From: Actinomycetota bacterium
Lineage (GTDB): Bacteria; Actinomycetota; Actinomycetes; Actinomycetales; Microbacteriaceae
Reading direction: 5' to 3'
DNA length: 64,000 bases
Assembly (NCBI GenBank): GCA_020160915.1
Contig: JAIUPK010000001.1
Coordinates: 62,001 to 126,000 of the forward strand
Shown in pieces: positions 24,485 through 34,143 of the stretch; within the stretch, counting starts at the first letter, position 1, and each line of letters starts with the position of its first letter. The notes beneath the pieces are model-generated. The model worked only from the letters and a program-made list of their open reading frames with translations, was not told the origin of the DNA and did no database searches. The position numbers and the translations under genes are program-made.

Positions 24485-25633
24485 TCAGCTGGTGGTGACG
24501 AGCGGCGAGCCCGTCGCGCCCGGCGGCATCTCGGCGGCAAGCCGGTTGGCTTCCTCGATGAGAGTCGCCACGATGTCGGCCTCGGGAACCGTCTTGATGA
24601 CCTCGCCCTTGACGAAGATCTGGCCGCGGCCGTTGCCGCTCGCAACCCCGAGGTCGGCCTCGCGGGCCTCCCCCGGACCGTTGACGACGCATCCCATGAC
24701 GGCGACGCGGAGCGGCACTGTCATGCCCTCGAGACCGGCGGTGACATCGTTGGCCAGGGTGTAGACATCCACCTGGGCACGACCGCAGCTCGGGCAGGAG
24801 ACGATCTCGAGCTTGCGCTCGCGCAGGTTGAGCGACTGCAGGATCTGGAGGCCCACCTTGACCTCCTGCGCGGGCGGCGCGGACAGCGAGACGCGGATCG
24901 TGTCGCCGATGCCCTCAGAGAGCAGGATGCCGAAGGCCGTCGCGCTCTTGATGGTGCCCTGGAACTCGGGCCCGGCCTCGGTCACGCCGAGGTGCAGCGG
25001 CCAGTCGCCGCGCTCGGCGAGCAGGCGGTAGGCCTTCACCATCACGATGGGGTCGTTGTGCTTGACGGAGATCTTGAAGTCGTGGAAGTCGTGCTCCTCG
25101 AAGAGGCTGGCCTCCCAGACCGCGGACTCGACCAGCGCCTCCGCGGTCGCCTTGCCGTACTTCTGCAGGATGCTCGGCTCGAGTGATCCCGCATTGACAC
25201 CGATGCGGATCGATACGCCAGCAGCCTTCGCTGCCTTGGCGATCGCCCCGACCTGGTCGTCGAACTTCTTGATGTTGCCGGGGTTCACGCGCACGGCACC
25301 GACGCCAGCATCGATGGCCGTGAACACGTAGCGCGGCTGGAAGTGGATGTCGGCGATCACCGGGATCTGGCTCTTCGCCGCGATGATGTGCAGCACATCC
25401 GCGTCATCCTGATGGGGCACAGCCACACGCACGATGTCGCAGCCGGTGGCAGTCAGCTCGGCGATCTGCTGCAGGGTCGCGTTGATGTTGGTGGTCTGCG
25501 TGGTCGTCATCGACTGAACGCTCACCTGGTGGTCGCTGCCGACTCCGACCTTGCCCACGTGGATCTGGCGGGTCTTGCGTCGGGGAGCGAGAACTTCGGG
25601 AACCTTGGGCATTCCCAGATTGATGGCTGGCAC
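24485..25633 (-). CDS. ispG: 4-hydroxy-3-methylbut-2-en-1-yl diphosphate synthase
   Basis: 382 aa from GTG 25633 ([23 protein letters not shown]). The TIM-barrel half has [16 protein letters not shown]. The C-terminal half carries the iron-sulfur cysteines: [10 protein letters not shown] and then [16 protein letters not shown]. It performs the penultimate step of the MEP isoprenoid pathway; dxr of the same pathway is 4.5 kb away. It probably forms its own transcription unit with a leaderless start. Confidence 0.97.
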   Translation of the reverse strand: MPAINLGMPKVPEVLAPRRKTRQIHVGKVGVGSDHQVSVQSMTTTQTTNINATLQQIAELTATGCDIVRVAVPHQDDADVLHIIAAKSQIPVIADIHFQPRYVFTAIDAGVGAVRVNPGNIKKFDDQVGAIAKAAKAAGVSIRIGVNAGSLEPSILQKYGKATAEALVESAVWEASLFEEHDFHDFKISVKHNDPIVMVKAYRLLAERGDWPLHLGVTEAGPEFQGTIKSATAFGILLSEGIGDTIRVSLSAPPAQEVKVGLQILQSLNLRERKLEIVSCPSCGRAQVDVYTLANDVTAGLEGMTVPLRVAVMGCVVNGPGEAREADLGVASGNGRGQIFVKGEVIKTVPEADIVATLIEEANRLAAEMPPGATGSPLVTTS

Positions 25634-25639
25634 GCTTCT

Positions 25640-25645
25640 AGTTTA
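25640..25645 (-). promoter_or_regulatory. Leaderless -10 box TAAACT for ispG
   Basis: TAAACT on the minus strand, 6 nt before GTG 25633. Confidence 0.6.
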
Positions 25646-25674
25646 CGTGCGTGGGAGGTGGCAGGGCCCTGACG

Positions 25675-26418
25675 TCACCGCGCGCTCCAGCCGCCGTCCA
25701 TCGTGTACGACGCGCCGGTGACCATCCCAGCGGTGGGACCGCACAGCCATGCGACAAGATCGGCGACCTCGTCGGGTTCCACCAGCCGCTTGATCGCGCT
25801 CTCGGTGAGCATGACCTTCTCCACGACCTCCGACTCCGGTATGCCGTGCACCTTCGCCTGGTCGGCGATCTGCTTCTCGACCAGAGGCGTTCGCACGTAC
25901 CCCGGGTTCACGCAGTTGCTGGTCACACCGTGCGGCCCGCCCTCGAGGGCGGTCACCTTCGACAGGCCCTCGAGACCGTGCTTGGCCGTGACGTAAGCGA
26001 CCTTGAACGGCGAGGCGCGCAGCCCGTGAACCGAGCTGACGTTGACGATCCGCCCGAAGCCGCGCGCGTACATCGCCGGCAGCGCCGCGCGGATCAAGAG
26101 GAACGGGGATTCGACCATCAGACGCTGGATGCGCGCGAACACTGCCGGTTCGTAGGTCTCGATGGGCCCAACTTGCTGGATGCCGGCATTGTTGACGAGA
26201 ATGTCGACGTCCAGTGACACCTCCGCGAGCGCCGCTGTGTCGCCCAGATCGACGACCCAGGGCTCGCCGCCCACCTCCACGGCCACCCGCTCGGCCGACT
26301 CGCGATTGAAGTCGGCGACGATCACGTGCGCACCTTGACCCGAGAGTGCCCTGGCACAGGCCGCACCGATGCCGCTGCCTCCACCCGTGACGAGGGCACG
26401 TCTACCGTCGAGTGTCAT
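25675..26418 (-). CDS. SDR-family dehydrogenase (3-hydroxybutyrate dehydrogenase-like)
   Basis: 247 aa from ATG 26418 (MTLDGRRALVTGGGSGIG). Cofactor motif TGGGSGIG, NNAG motif LVNNAGIQQVGPIE, catalytic Ser in NVSSVHGL and YVTAKHG (Tyr-x3-Lys) are all present. The sequence NNAGIQxVxPIExxP and the NPGYVRTPLVEKQI region are typical of D-3-hydroxybutyrate dehydrogenases, which interconvert 3-hydroxybutyrate and acetoacetate with NAD. The TetR stop and this start share TAATG. With the acyl-CoA ligase it suggests short-chain acid or ketone-body use. Confidence 0.85.
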   Translation of the reverse strand: MTLDGRRALVTGGGSGIGAACARALSGQGAHVIVADFNRESAERVAVEVGGEPWVVDLGDTAALAEVSLDVDILVNNAGIQQVGPIETYEPAVFARIQRLMVESPFLLIRAALPAMYARGFGRIVNVSSVHGLRASPFKVAYVTAKHGLEGLSKVTALEGGPHGVTSNCVNPGYVRTPLVEKQIADQAKVHGIPESEVVEKVMLTESAIKRLVEPDEVADLVAWLCGPTAGMVTGASYTMDGGWSAR

Positions 26419-27140
26419 TATTGGGTCCTTCCGAGCGTGGGTTTCGTCTGATCTGCGGATGCCTGCCCCTGCGCCTTGGGCCCGTCTGCCTCGGGCGCCA
26501 CCGCCAGGGCGCGACGGATGAACCGCATCATCTCGTCGAAGACCGCATCCGGCACCTCCGAGGTGCCGCTGGCGGTCGGGTCTGCGTTGGCACCAGCTGC
26601 AGCATCGCCAGCGGAGGCTCCGTCGCCCCACAGCACCCAGCGCATCCCGATCATCTCGCCGATGCCCATCAGCGCCCATGCCGCGACCGTAGGGTCGATG
26701 TCGCCGACCTCACCCTTGCCGCGAGCGTCTTCGAGCCCGGAGATGTAGCCCTCGACGATGCGGGTGTAGTGCGAGCGCAGCGCCTTGGGAGACACGAATT
26801 CGGCCTCCCGCACGATGCGGTACAGGGCGGGGTGCTCAGCGGTGAACGCGAAGAACGCACGGAACCCGGCTCGCTCCGACTCGAGCCGCGTCGCCGCACC
26901 GACGGCGGCCTCACTCATCGCGTGGCGCACTCGCCGGTTCAGGTCATCGACGAGCTCCTCGAAGATCTCGAGTTTGCTGGAGAAGTAGAGATAGAACGTG
27001 CCCTGCCCGACCCCGGCCTCCTCGGTGATGCGCACGATGGATGCCTCGGTGTACCCGTAGCGCGCGAACACAACCTCGGCCGCCGCAAGCAACTTCGCTC
27101 TCGTTCTTGTGCCTCGCGCCGTCACCGGAGCGGCGCTCAT
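26418..27140 (-). CDS. TetR-family transcriptional regulator
   Basis: 240 aa from ATG 27140 (MSAAPVTARGTRTRAKLL). The N-terminal helix-turn-helix spans AAAEVVFARYGYTEASIVRITEEAGVGQGTFYLYFSSK, a standard TetR signature. The C-terminal ligand domain ends in a low-complexity Ala/Gly tail. It sits between the acyl-CoA ligase and the dehydrogenase, overlapping both (ATGA and TAATG). It probably represses this operon and senses an acyl-CoA; the palindrome at 28727-28739 is the best operator. Confidence 0.9.
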   Translation of the reverse strand: MSAAPVTARGTRTRAKLLAAAEVVFARYGYTEASIVRITEEAGVGQGTFYLYFSSKLEIFEELVDDLNRRVRHAMSEAAVGAATRLESERAGFRAFFAFTAEHPALYRIVREAEFVSPKALRSHYTRIVEGYISGLEDARGKGEVGDIDPTVAAWALMGIGEMIGMRWVLWGDGASAGDAAAGANADPTASGTSEVPDAVFDEMMRFIRRALAVAPEADGPKAQGQASADQTKPTLGRTQ

Positions 27141-28708
27141 CGAGTGGTCCGTTCGGTGCGTCCGGTCGGCTCGGGCTGCTCGGCGAGCCAGTTCTGCAGC
27201 AGCAGGCGCCTCATGGCCTTGTTGCTCGAGGTACGAGGTATCGCGGAAACAAAGCGCACATGCCGGGGAACCTTGAACCGGGCCAGGGATGCCGCGCAGA
27301 AGCTCAGCAGGTCGGTCTCGTCGGTCGCGACGCCTGCCCGCGCCACGACCCAGGCCACACCGACTTCGCCCCACCTGTCATCGGGAACGCCGACGACCGA
27401 CACGTCGGCAACCGCGGGGTGGGAGAACAGCACGCTCTCGACCTCGGCCGGGGCCACATTCTCCCCACCGCTGATGAAGATGTCCTTGAGCCGATCCACT
27501 ATGCGGAAATAGCCCTCGGCGTCACGATGGACGAGGTCTCCGGTGGCGAGCCAGCCCGATCGCAGTACCTCGCGGGTCGCATCATCCTGTTCGAAGTAGC
27601 CGGCGAACACACCCGGTCCGCGAACCATCAGCTCCCCCTCCGCCTCGCCGGCGAGCACTTCACCGGTCACCGGATCGGCGACGGCGACCTCGACGTGCGG
27701 GTAGGGCTTTCCCGCCGATCCGATCTTGCGACGAGCGTCATCATCGGGCAGGCACAGCACATTGGGCGAGGCCTCGGTGAGCCCATAGCCCTGGGTGAGG
27801 GCGACTCCGCGAGCGTGCCACACCCGCAGCAGCGGTTCGGGCATCGGCGCTCCCCCGACGACCGCGTGGGCCAGGCTGGACAGGTCAGCGGTGGCGAAAT
27901 CCGGATGCTGCGCCAGCAGGAGGTAGTTCGCGGGAACCCCCATCATGGTCGTGATGCGGCGGTCCGCGATGAGCTGCAGAACCCGCCCGGGGTCGAACGT
28001 TCGCTCGAGCACCACCGAGGCACCCATCCACCAGGCCAGCAGCGGCTGCACGTTCCAGCCGCCCACGTGATACTGCGGCATCACCGCGAGCACCGTGTCG
28101 GAACTGGTGATCTCTGCGATCCGAGACAGCGACAGGTTGGTCCAGAAGCAGTTGGCGTGGGTGAGGATCGCCCCCTTGGCGCGGTCCAGTGTGCCCGACG
28201 TGAACATGATGAGTAGGGCATCGTCATCCTCGACAGCACGGCGGATGCCGCCCGCCCCACTTCCCCGCGCCGGTGCGACCATCTCGCGCTCGATGCCGCC
28301 CACGCCGAGGCCGCCCGTCGGCGGGCTGGACACGAGCAGTTCGAGTGCTGCGGTGGCCAGTGAGTCGAACTCGTCCTCGACGAGGAGCAGGGCCGGGTGC
28401 GACTGTTCGAGTTGCTGCGCCAGTTCCCGCGGCGAGAGGCGCCACGACAGGGGAACGAGCACGAGTCCGGACTTCGCACACGCGAAGAACAGCACGACGT
28501 GGTCGGCACTGTTCCCGGTGAGCGTGGCAATGCGGTCGCCCACCCCGTAGCCCGCGTCGATGAACGATTCGGCCAGGCGGGAGGCGCGGTGCTCGAGCTC
28601 CCGGTAGGTGAGCACCACACCTCGATCGTCGATCGCGATCCGGTCCGGTGTCGCGAGGGCGCGATCCATCGACCAGCGGCCGAGGGTGTGCAGTCCATCC
28701 GACGTCAT
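27137..28708 (-). CDS. AMP-dependent acyl-CoA synthetase/ligase
   Basis: 523 aa from ATG 28708, with GGGAG 5 bases upstream. ANL-superfamily motifs are seen: the P-loop-like IMFTSGTLDRAKGAILTHAN, GYGLTEASPNV, YFRIVDRLKDIFISGGENVAPAEVE and the C-terminal lysine motif PRTSSNKAMRR. The usual TSGTTGxPKG is altered to TSGTLDRAKG, keeping the Ser/Thr and final Lys-Gly. It activates a carboxylic acid to acyl-CoA through acyl-AMP; the acid is unknown. First gene of the operon. Confidence 0.88.
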   Translation of the reverse strand: MTSDGLHTLGRWSMDRALATPDRIAIDDRGVVLTYRELEHRASRLAESFIDAGYGVGDRIATLTGNSADHVVLFFACAKSGLVLVPLSWRLSPRELAQQLEQSHPALLLVEDEFDSLATAALELLVSSPPTGGLGVGGIEREMVAPARGSGAGGIRRAVEDDDALLIMFTSGTLDRAKGAILTHANCFWTNLSLSRIAEITSSDTVLAVMPQYHVGGWNVQPLLAWWMGASVVLERTFDPGRVLQLIADRRITTMMGVPANYLLLAQHPDFATADLSSLAHAVVGGAPMPEPLLRVWHARGVALTQGYGLTEASPNVLCLPDDDARRKIGSAGKPYPHVEVAVADPVTGEVLAGEAEGELMVRGPGVFAGYFEQDDATREVLRSGWLATGDLVHRDAEGYFRIVDRLKDIFISGGENVAPAEVESVLFSHPAVADVSVVGVPDDRWGEVGVAWVVARAGVATDETDLLSFCAASLARFKVPRHVRFVSAIPRTSSNKAMRRLLLQNWLAEQPEPTGRTERTTR

Positions 28709-28719
28709 GAGGCTCCCAT

Positions 28720-28739
28720 ACCTGAGACCTGATTCAGGT
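28720..28739 (-). promoter_or_regulatory. Palindromic operator upstream of the acyl-CoA ligase operon
   Basis: ACCTGA-T-TCAGGT (28727-28739) is a perfect 13-bp palindrome, with a third ACCTGA half-site directly repeated at 28720-28725. It is 12-31 bp before the ligase ATG. The operon's own TetR protein is the likely binder. Confidence 0.5.
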
Positions 28740-28799
28740 TTGACTGACGGTATGCCGCCGAGCGCGACGGTGTCAAGCTCGGGCGGGGCGTTCGGTGAC

Positions 28800-30110
28800 C
28801 TACTGCAGTGTGATCGGCTTGACGATATCCGCGTACACGAGCAGCAGTGTCATGGCGCCCAAAAGCACCGTCACGACGAGCGTGACCGGCAGGATGCGGG
28901 TTGCGTCGATGGGTCCGGGCTCCGGGCGCTTGAAGATCTTGGCAAAGAACCGACGGATGCCGTCGATCAGCGCGATCGCGATGTGGCCACCGTCGAGCGG
29001 CACCAGAGGAATCAGGTTGAACACGAAGAGCGCGATGTTGAGCGACGCGACAACCTCGATGATTCCCGCGGCGCGACTGGCGATCGGGATGTCGCTCATG
29101 CTGGTGATCTCGCCGGCGAGGCGCCCCACGCCGACGACGCCGATCAGCCCGTTCGGATCCCGATCCCCCGGCCCGAACGCCGCGACAGCGACATCGACGA
29201 GGCGCTGCGGCAGCTGGGTGATCACCGCGAAGATGCCGACGACGCGGTCACCGATTGTCGGCAGCACCGCGGTCACGGGCTGCTGCACGATCGCCATGGC
29301 CGACCCGATCCCGAGGAATCCGACCTCCTCGGTGATCTGCTTGCCGTCGGCGCCCTTCACGGGAGCGCCCTTGTCGTCGTAGACGTAGCGCTCGGTGAGC
29401 AGGGGCGTCGCCGTCAGCGCGACCTCGGCACCAGCCCGATCGACGACGATATCGATACTCTTGCCCGCCGAGGCTCGGATGATTGCTGTGGCTTCGTCCC
29501 AGGTGCCGATCGCCTGACCGTTCATGCTCACGATTCGGTCGCCGGGCTTGATGCCCGCTTCGACCCCCGGCGCGACGGGGTCTGAGCTCGTGCACTCCTG
29601 ACTCTGACTGGATGCCGCGACGACGCACTGCGAGACACTACCGATCGTCGTCGTGGTCTGAGCGATGCCGAATCCGCACAGGATGACGGTGTACAGCACC
29701 ACCGCGATGAGCAGGTTCATGACCGGTCCCCCGAGCATGATGATCACGCGCTTGAAGACGGGGAGCTGGAAGAAGGTGCGGCCCTCGTCGTCGTCGGCCT
29801 TGGTGTCATCCTGAACCAGGGTCTCGAACATGCTGGTGGTGGCAGTGCGGCCGCGCCCACCCTCGTGAGCCGGCGCATACATGCCCGACATCGAGATGTA
29901 CCCGCCCAGCGGGATCGCCTTGAGCCCGTACTCGGTCTCGCCCTTGATCCTCGAGAAGATCGTCGGACCGAAGCCGATCATGTACTGACCGACGCGTACG
30001 CCGAAGCGCTTGGCGGGGATCAGGTGCCCGAGCTCGTGGAGACCGATCGACAATGCGAGCCCCACGACGATGATGAGGATGCCGAGGATGTACAGCAGGA
30101 CAGTTTCCAC
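28800..30110 (-). CDS. Site-2 protease (M50, RseP/Rip1-like)
   Basis: 436 aa from GTG 30110 (VETVLLYILGILIIVVGLALSIGLHELGH). HELGH (residues 25-29) in the first membrane helix is the zinc and catalytic site. A single PDZ domain includes GIKPGDRIVSMNGQAIG. The late NLIPLVPLDGGHIAIALID motif in a membrane helix supplies the third zinc ligand (Asp). It cuts anti-sigma factors or other membrane proteins within the bilayer. Its place next to dxr and ispG is the widespread dxr-rseP-ispG order, here split by the acyl-CoA operon. Confidence 0.95.
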   Translation of the reverse strand: METVLLYILGILIIVVGLALSIGLHELGHLIPAKRFGVRVGQYMIGFGPTIFSRIKGETEYGLKAIPLGGYISMSGMYAPAHEGGRGRTATTSMFETLVQDDTKADDDEGRTFFQLPVFKRVIIMLGGPVMNLLIAVVLYTVILCGFGIAQTTTTIGSVSQCVVAASSQSQECTSSDPVAPGVEAGIKPGDRIVSMNGQAIGTWDEATAIIRASAGKSIDIVVDRAGAEVALTATPLLTERYVYDDKGAPVKGADGKQITEEVGFLGIGSAMAIVQQPVTAVLPTIGDRVVGIFAVITQLPQRLVDVAVAAFGPGDRDPNGLIGVVGVGRLAGEITSMSDIPIASRAAGIIEVVASLNIALFVFNLIPLVPLDGGHIAIALIDGIRRFFAKIFKRPEPGPIDATRILPVTLVVTVLLGAMTLLLVYADIVKPITLQ

Positions 30111-30116
30111 GGCGCA

Positions 30117-30122
30117 AGAATA
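30117..30122 (-). promoter_or_regulatory. Leaderless -10 box TATTCT for the site-2 protease
   Basis: TATTCT on the minus strand, 6 nt before GTG 30110. Confidence 0.6.
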
Positions 30123-30128
30123 GCCGGG

Positions 30129-31205
30129 CTAAACCGTGAGCAGCCTGTCTGCCTCGGCGCGTGCCCACCGTTCGGCCTCGAAGACCGATTCGAGGCTGAA
30201 CTCATCTGCGGTGTGAGCGTCGACCACTCGCTCCACTGTGTCGACGATATCGAGGTAGCCGATGCGTCCAGCGTGGAACGCGAGCACCGCCTGCTCGTTC
30301 GCGGCGTTGAAGACGGCGGGATAGGTGCGACCCGCCTCACCGACGCGCTTGGCGAGGGCAACGGCGGGGAAGACTTCGGTGTCGAGCGGCTCGAAGCTCC
30401 ACTGGCTGGAGACCGTCCAGTCGAGGGGGCGTCCGACGCCGGCGACCCGGTTGGGCCAGTCGAGTCCGAGCGAGATGGGAAGCCTCATGTCGGGTGGGCT
30501 CGCCTGAGCGATCGTCGAGCCATCCACGAACTCCACCATCGAGTGCACGATCGACTGGGGATGAACCGTCACCTCGATCCGGTCGTAAGGCACGCCGAAC
30601 AGAAGGTGCGCCTCGATCACCTCGAGGCCCTTGTTCACGAGGGTCGCCGAGTTCGTCGTGACCACGAGCCCCATGTCCCAGGTGGGATGCGCGAGCGCCT
30701 CGCGGGGCGTGACGTCTCGCAGCGACTCACGGCTGCGACCGCGGAAGGGTCCGCCGGAAGCGGTCAGCACCAGGCGTGAGACCTCGCCCGCGGTGCCCGA
30801 GCGCAACGCCTGGGCGATCGCCGAGTGCTCGGAGTCCACCGGCACCAGCTGCCCCGGGCGCACTCGGGATGTCACGAGCTCACCGCCGACGATGAGGCTC
30901 TCCTTGTTGGCGAGCGCGAGAACCGCCTCGGTCTCGAGCACCGCGAGGGTGGGGCCGAGCCCGACCGAGCCCGTGATGCCGTTGAGCACCACGTCGGCCT
31001 GCACAGTGCGCACGAGCTGGCTCGCCTCGTCGGGCCCGAAGGCGATGTGCTCCACCGAGAACTCGGCGGCCTGGGCGCTGACGGCCTCGCGGTTGCTGCC
31101 CGCCGCCAGCCCCACAACCTCGAAGAGGTGGGGGTTGGCGGCGATGACCTCGAGCGCTTGAGTGCCGATCGAACCGGTCGAACCGAGGATGATCACTCTG
31201 CGCAT
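30129..31205 (-). CDS. dxr: 1-deoxy-D-xylulose-5-phosphate reductoisomerase
   Basis: 358 aa from ATG 31205 ([21 protein letters not shown]). The NADPH motif [21 protein letters not shown], the metal/substrate region [25 protein letters not shown] and the [23 protein letters not shown] stretch are family hallmarks. It performs the first committed MEP-pathway step. The start has TAGCCT 6 nt upstream, so it is likely leaderless. Confidence 0.97.
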   Translation of the reverse strand: MRRVIILGSTGSIGTQALEVIAANPHLFEVVGLAAGSNREAVSAQAAEFSVEHIAFGPDEASQLVRTVQADVVLNGITGSVGLGPTLAVLETEAVLALANKESLIVGGELVTSRVRPGQLVPVDSEHSAIAQALRSGTAGEVSRLVLTASGGPFRGRSRESLRDVTPREALAHPTWDMGLVVTTNSATLVNKGLEVIEAHLLFGVPYDRIEVTVHPQSIVHSMVEFVDGSTIAQASPPDMRLPISLGLDWPNRVAGVGRPLDWTVSSQWSFEPLDTEVFPAVALAKRVGEAGRTYPAVFNAANEQAVLAFHAGRIGYLDIVDTVERVVDAHTADEFSLESVFEAERWARAEADRLLTV

Positions 31206-31211
31206 GTGATC

Positions 31212-31217
31212 AGGCTA
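31212..31217 (-). promoter_or_regulatory. Leaderless -10 box TAGCCT for dxr
   Basis: TAGCCT on the minus strand, 6 nt before ATG 31205. Confidence 0.6.
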
Positions 31218-31223
31218 GCTGGC

Positions 31224-32201
31224 TCAGCCGATGCCCAGAATGTCGATCACGAAGACCAGGGTGTCGGTGCCGCCGATGTCGGGCGGGCTGCCAGCCGAGC
31301 CGTAACCCTGGTCAGGCGGGATGATGACGATGACCTGCGAACCGACAGTCTGGCCGACGAGTGCCGCGGTGAAGCCCGCGATGACCTGCCCGGTGTTGAA
31401 GGTTGCGGGCTCGCCGCGCGCCCAGCTCTCGTCGAAGATCACCTTGGTGTTCCAGTTGACGCCGACGTAGTGCACGGTGACGTCGTCACCGTCGGCGACC
31501 ACCGCTCCGGTGCCCTTCTTCAGCACGGCGAGCTTCAGCTCAGTGGGGGGAGCCTCATCGGGGATCGTGACCGTGGGGCGGCCGGTGTCATCCAGCACCA
31601 CCGTCGGGAAGCCGGGGGTCGCCGGCTGGTCGGCGCCATCGGCCTTGGGAAGCGCGGGAATCTTGGGTGCCGAGATCGACACGACGTCGACCACGAAGAC
31701 GATGTCGTCACCCGGGGCGACACCGAGCTGGTCGGAGCCGGCCTCGCCGAACGAGTCGGCTGCGGGGATGACGCCGACCACGCGCGATCCGACGGTGGAG
31801 CACTCCAGGGTCTTCACGATGCCCACCAGGAACTGGGTGTCGTCAACCGGGAACTCGACGGTCGAACCCTCGGTGTACTCGGTGGCTGCGAGCTCAACGC
31901 CGGTCTCGCCGTCGAAGAGCGTGTAGTCGACATTCACGGTATCGCCCGACACCACGGTGTCACCGTCGCCGCCGATGATGACGGTGCGCTCGGTGGCGGG
32001 TGCGGCCGTCGGGAAGTTGATCGTGACATCCGGCTTCGTGCCGAAGTCGCCGGAGACCTTCACGGCGTTCGAGACGGAACCCGACGGCGTTGCAGCGCAA
32101 TCTGAGGACCCGGTGGTGCCGGTGGTGCACCCGGCGAGCGAGGCAACGAGTCCGGCCGTGACGAGTAGGGAGAGTGCAGCGCGTCGCGGAGTGACGTTCA
32201 C
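31224..32201 (-). CDS. FKBP-type peptidyl-prolyl isomerase lipoprotein
   Basis: 325 aa from GTG 32201 (VNVTPRRAALSLLVTAGLVASLAGC); Cys25 is the lipidation site. Two FKBP-like modules follow. The first (about 55-160) has VNVDYTLFDGETG and SRVVGVIPAADSFGEAG. The second (about 210-325) has VTVHYVGVNWNTKVIFDESWARG and VIVIIPPDQGYGSAG, the fuller FKBP pattern. It probably folds exported proteins at the membrane surface. The first module lacks some active-site aromatics and may be structural. A longer frame to 32252 adds sequence before the signal peptide and is rejected. Confidence 0.88.
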   Translation of the reverse strand: MNVTPRRAALSLLVTAGLVASLAGCTTGTTGSSDCAATPSGSVSNAVKVSGDFGTKPDVTINFPTAAPATERTVIIGGDGDTVVSGDTVNVDYTLFDGETGVELAATEYTEGSTVEFPVDDTQFLVGIVKTLECSTVGSRVVGVIPAADSFGEAGSDQLGVAPGDDIVFVVDVVSISAPKIPALPKADGADQPATPGFPTVVLDDTGRPTVTIPDEAPPTELKLAVLKKGTGAVVADGDDVTVHYVGVNWNTKVIFDESWARGEPATFNTGQVIAGFTAALVGQTVGSQVIVIIPPDQGYGSAGSPPDIGGTDTLVFVIDILGIG

Positions 32202-32285
32202 AGGGCAACTTTCTTCAGGAATGGTGAGGGCAAGGCATCCATCATGGCGCACCGAGCCTGAACGTGTGGTGCGAACGAGGGTGAG

Positions 32286-32759
32286 CTACGGGGCGACCAC
32301 GTGAATGATCGGTTCGTGCGCAACGACGAAGTTCACCGACGATGCGATGAAGCACTTCTCATTGGCCTCACGGTGGAGCGCAAGCGCGAGCTCGGGATCC
32401 CCGGCCGAGATCTCCACCACGGGACGCAGGGTTGCTCCGGTGAAGTGTCCGCCGCCGTCGGCCGTCTGCTCGATCGTTCCGGTGGCGTCATCCCGGTAGC
32501 TCTCGACCACGATGCCGTTCGCGGTGGCGACGTGCAGGTAGCTGAGCATGTGGCACTGGCTGAGCGACGCGATGAGCAGCTCCTCGGGGTTCCAGCGGTC
32601 GGCATCACCGTGGAACACGCGCGCACTCGAACCCTGGATGGGCGGATTTCCTGGCGAACTGATCACGTGGTCGCGTCCGTAGGAGCGGTAGCTGCTGGTA
32701 CCAGCCCCTCGATTGCCCTGCCACTCGAGTTGCACCTCGAACCGATGCTCAATCTGCAT
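32286..32759 (-). CDS. OsmC/Ohr-family protein
   Basis: 157 aa from ATG 32759, with GGAG 6 bases upstream. The two redox cysteines are in SLSQCHMLSYLHV and EANEKCFIASSVNF, at the spacing of OsmC/Ohr thiol peroxidases, which reduce organic hydroperoxides. It appears to be a YhfA/OsmC-like branch, not classic Ohr; substrate unknown. It is divergent from gabT. Confidence 0.85.
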   Translation of the reverse strand: MQIEHRFEVQLEWQGNRGAGTSSYRSYGRDHVISSPGNPPIQGSSARVFHGDADRWNPEELLIASLSQCHMLSYLHVATANGIVVESYRDDATGTIEQTADGGGHFTGATLRPVVEISAGDPELALALHREANEKCFIASSVNFVVAHEPIIHVVAP

Positions 32760-32783
32760 GGCTCGCTCCGGTCAATAGGCGGA

Positions 32784-32789
32784 TAAACT
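32784..32789 (+). promoter_or_regulatory. -10 box TAAACT for gabT
   Basis: TAAACT lies 10 nt before ATG 32800, giving a leader of only about 3 nt. No Shine-Dalgarno is present. Confidence 0.45.
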
Positions 32790-32799
32790 TGAGCCCATT

Positions 32800-34143
32800 A
32801 TGACTGACACTCTTGCGCCCACGACCTCTGCCGTTGTTCAGGAACGCCGCGTTGTCACGGCAATTCCCGGGCCCAAGTCACAGGCCCTCCACGAGCGACG
32901 ACTCAAGGTCGTTCCGGTGGGCGTGACCGCCGCTCTTCCCGTCTACATCGAGCGTGCTCACGGCGCGATCCTGGTCGACGTCGACGGCAACCAGTTCATC
33001 GACCTCGGTGCGGGCATCGGTGTGACCACGATCGGGCACACGGATGACGCGGTGGTGGCCGGGGCAACCGAGCAGCTCGAGAAGCTCACCCACACCCTCT
33101 TCACCATCACGCCCTACGAGGGATACGTGCGGGTCGCCGAGTACCTCGCCGCCCACACCCCCGGCGATTTCGCGAAGAAGACGGTGCTCGTCAACTCGGG
33201 TGCCGAGGCCGTGGAGAACGGCGTCAAGATCGCCCGCAAGTACACGGGCCGCAATGGTGTCGCCGTACTCGAGCATGCGTACCACGGTCGCACCAACCTC
33301 ACGATGGCCATGAACTTCAAGGCGTCTCCGTACTCACTGGGCTTCGGGCCCTTCGCCGGCGACGTCTACCGCGCGCCGAACTCGTACCCGTACCACGATG
33401 GTCTCAGCGGTGCGGATGCCGCGGCCCGCACGATCTCGTACCTCGAGAAGACCGTAGGCGCCGCCGACCTCGCCTGCCTCGTCGTCGAGCCCATCCAGGG
33501 CGAGGGCGGATTCCAGGTGCCCGCCGATGGCTACTTGCCGGCCCTTCAGGCGTGGTGCACGGCCAACGGCATCGTGTTCATCGCAGACGAGATCCAGAGT
33601 GGCATGGCCCGCACCGGCAAGTACTTCGCGAGTGAGCACTTCGGTCTCGTGCCCGATATGGTGCTCTCGGCCAAGGGCATCGCGGGCGGCCTGCCGCTGG
33701 CCGGCGTCACCGGTCGCGCCGAGATCATGGATTCGGCCCAGCCCGGCGGACTCGGCGGCACCTTCGGTGGCAACCCGGTGTCGGCGGCCGCTGCGATCGC
33801 CGTGTTCGAGCAGATCGAGCAGAAGAACCTGCTCGCCGAGGCCGTGCGCATCGAGAACGCCCTGAAGGGTGCTCTGCTCGAGCTGCAGAAGAAGTACCCG
33901 GTGATCGGCGACGTGCGCGGAATCGGTGCCATGATCGCGATCGAGTTGGTGCAGCCGGGAACTCACGAGCCCAATGCCGCAGCCGTCTCCGCGATCTCGG
34001 CGTTCGCCGCACAGAAGGGCGTGCTGCTGCTGACCGCGGGAACCTACGGCAATGTTCTTCGGTTCCTGCCGAGCCTCGCCATCAGCAATGAGCTGATCGC
34101 GGAGGCCGTGGGAGTCATCGACGAGGCCTTCGCGAGCCTGTGA
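32800..34143 (+). CDS. gabT: 4-aminobutyrate aminotransferase
   Basis: 447 aa. Class III PLP aminotransferase: VNSGAEAVENGVKIARKYTGR, the HAYHGRTNLTMAM segment, the PLP-binding Asp in FIADEIQSGMARTG, the Schiff-base lysine in VLSAKGIAGGLPLAGVTG, and GGTFGGNPV. It transfers the amino group of GABA to 2-oxoglutarate, giving succinate semialdehyde. It fits downstream of the putrescine enzymes encoded at 60072-63542. Its TGA overlaps the asparaginase GTG. Confidence 0.92.
   Translation: MTDTLAPTTSAVVQERRVVTAIPGPKSQALHERRLKVVPVGVTAALPVYIERAHGAILVDVDGNQFIDLGAGIGVTTIGHTDDAVVAGATEQLEKLTHTLFTITPYEGYVRVAEYLAAHTPGDFAKKTVLVNSGAEAVENGVKIARKYTGRNGVAVLEHAYHGRTNLTMAMNFKASPYSLGFGPFAGDVYRAPNSYPYHDGLSGADAAARTISYLEKTVGAADLACLVVEPIQGEGGFQVPADGYLPALQAWCTANGIVFIADEIQSGMARTGKYFASEHFGLVPDMVLSAKGIAGGLPLAGVTGRAEIMDSAQPGGLGGTFGGNPVSAAAAIAVFEQIEQKNLLAEAVRIENALKGALLELQKKYPVIGDVRGIGAMIAIELVQPGTHEPNAAAVSAISAFAAQKGVLLLTAGTYGNVLRFLPSLAISNELIAEAVGVIDEAFASL

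Noticed and set aside
22947-24764. 605-codon open frame antisense to proS
   Set aside because: Composition is a shadow of the ProRS gene, with no motifs; the proS reading is beyond doubt.
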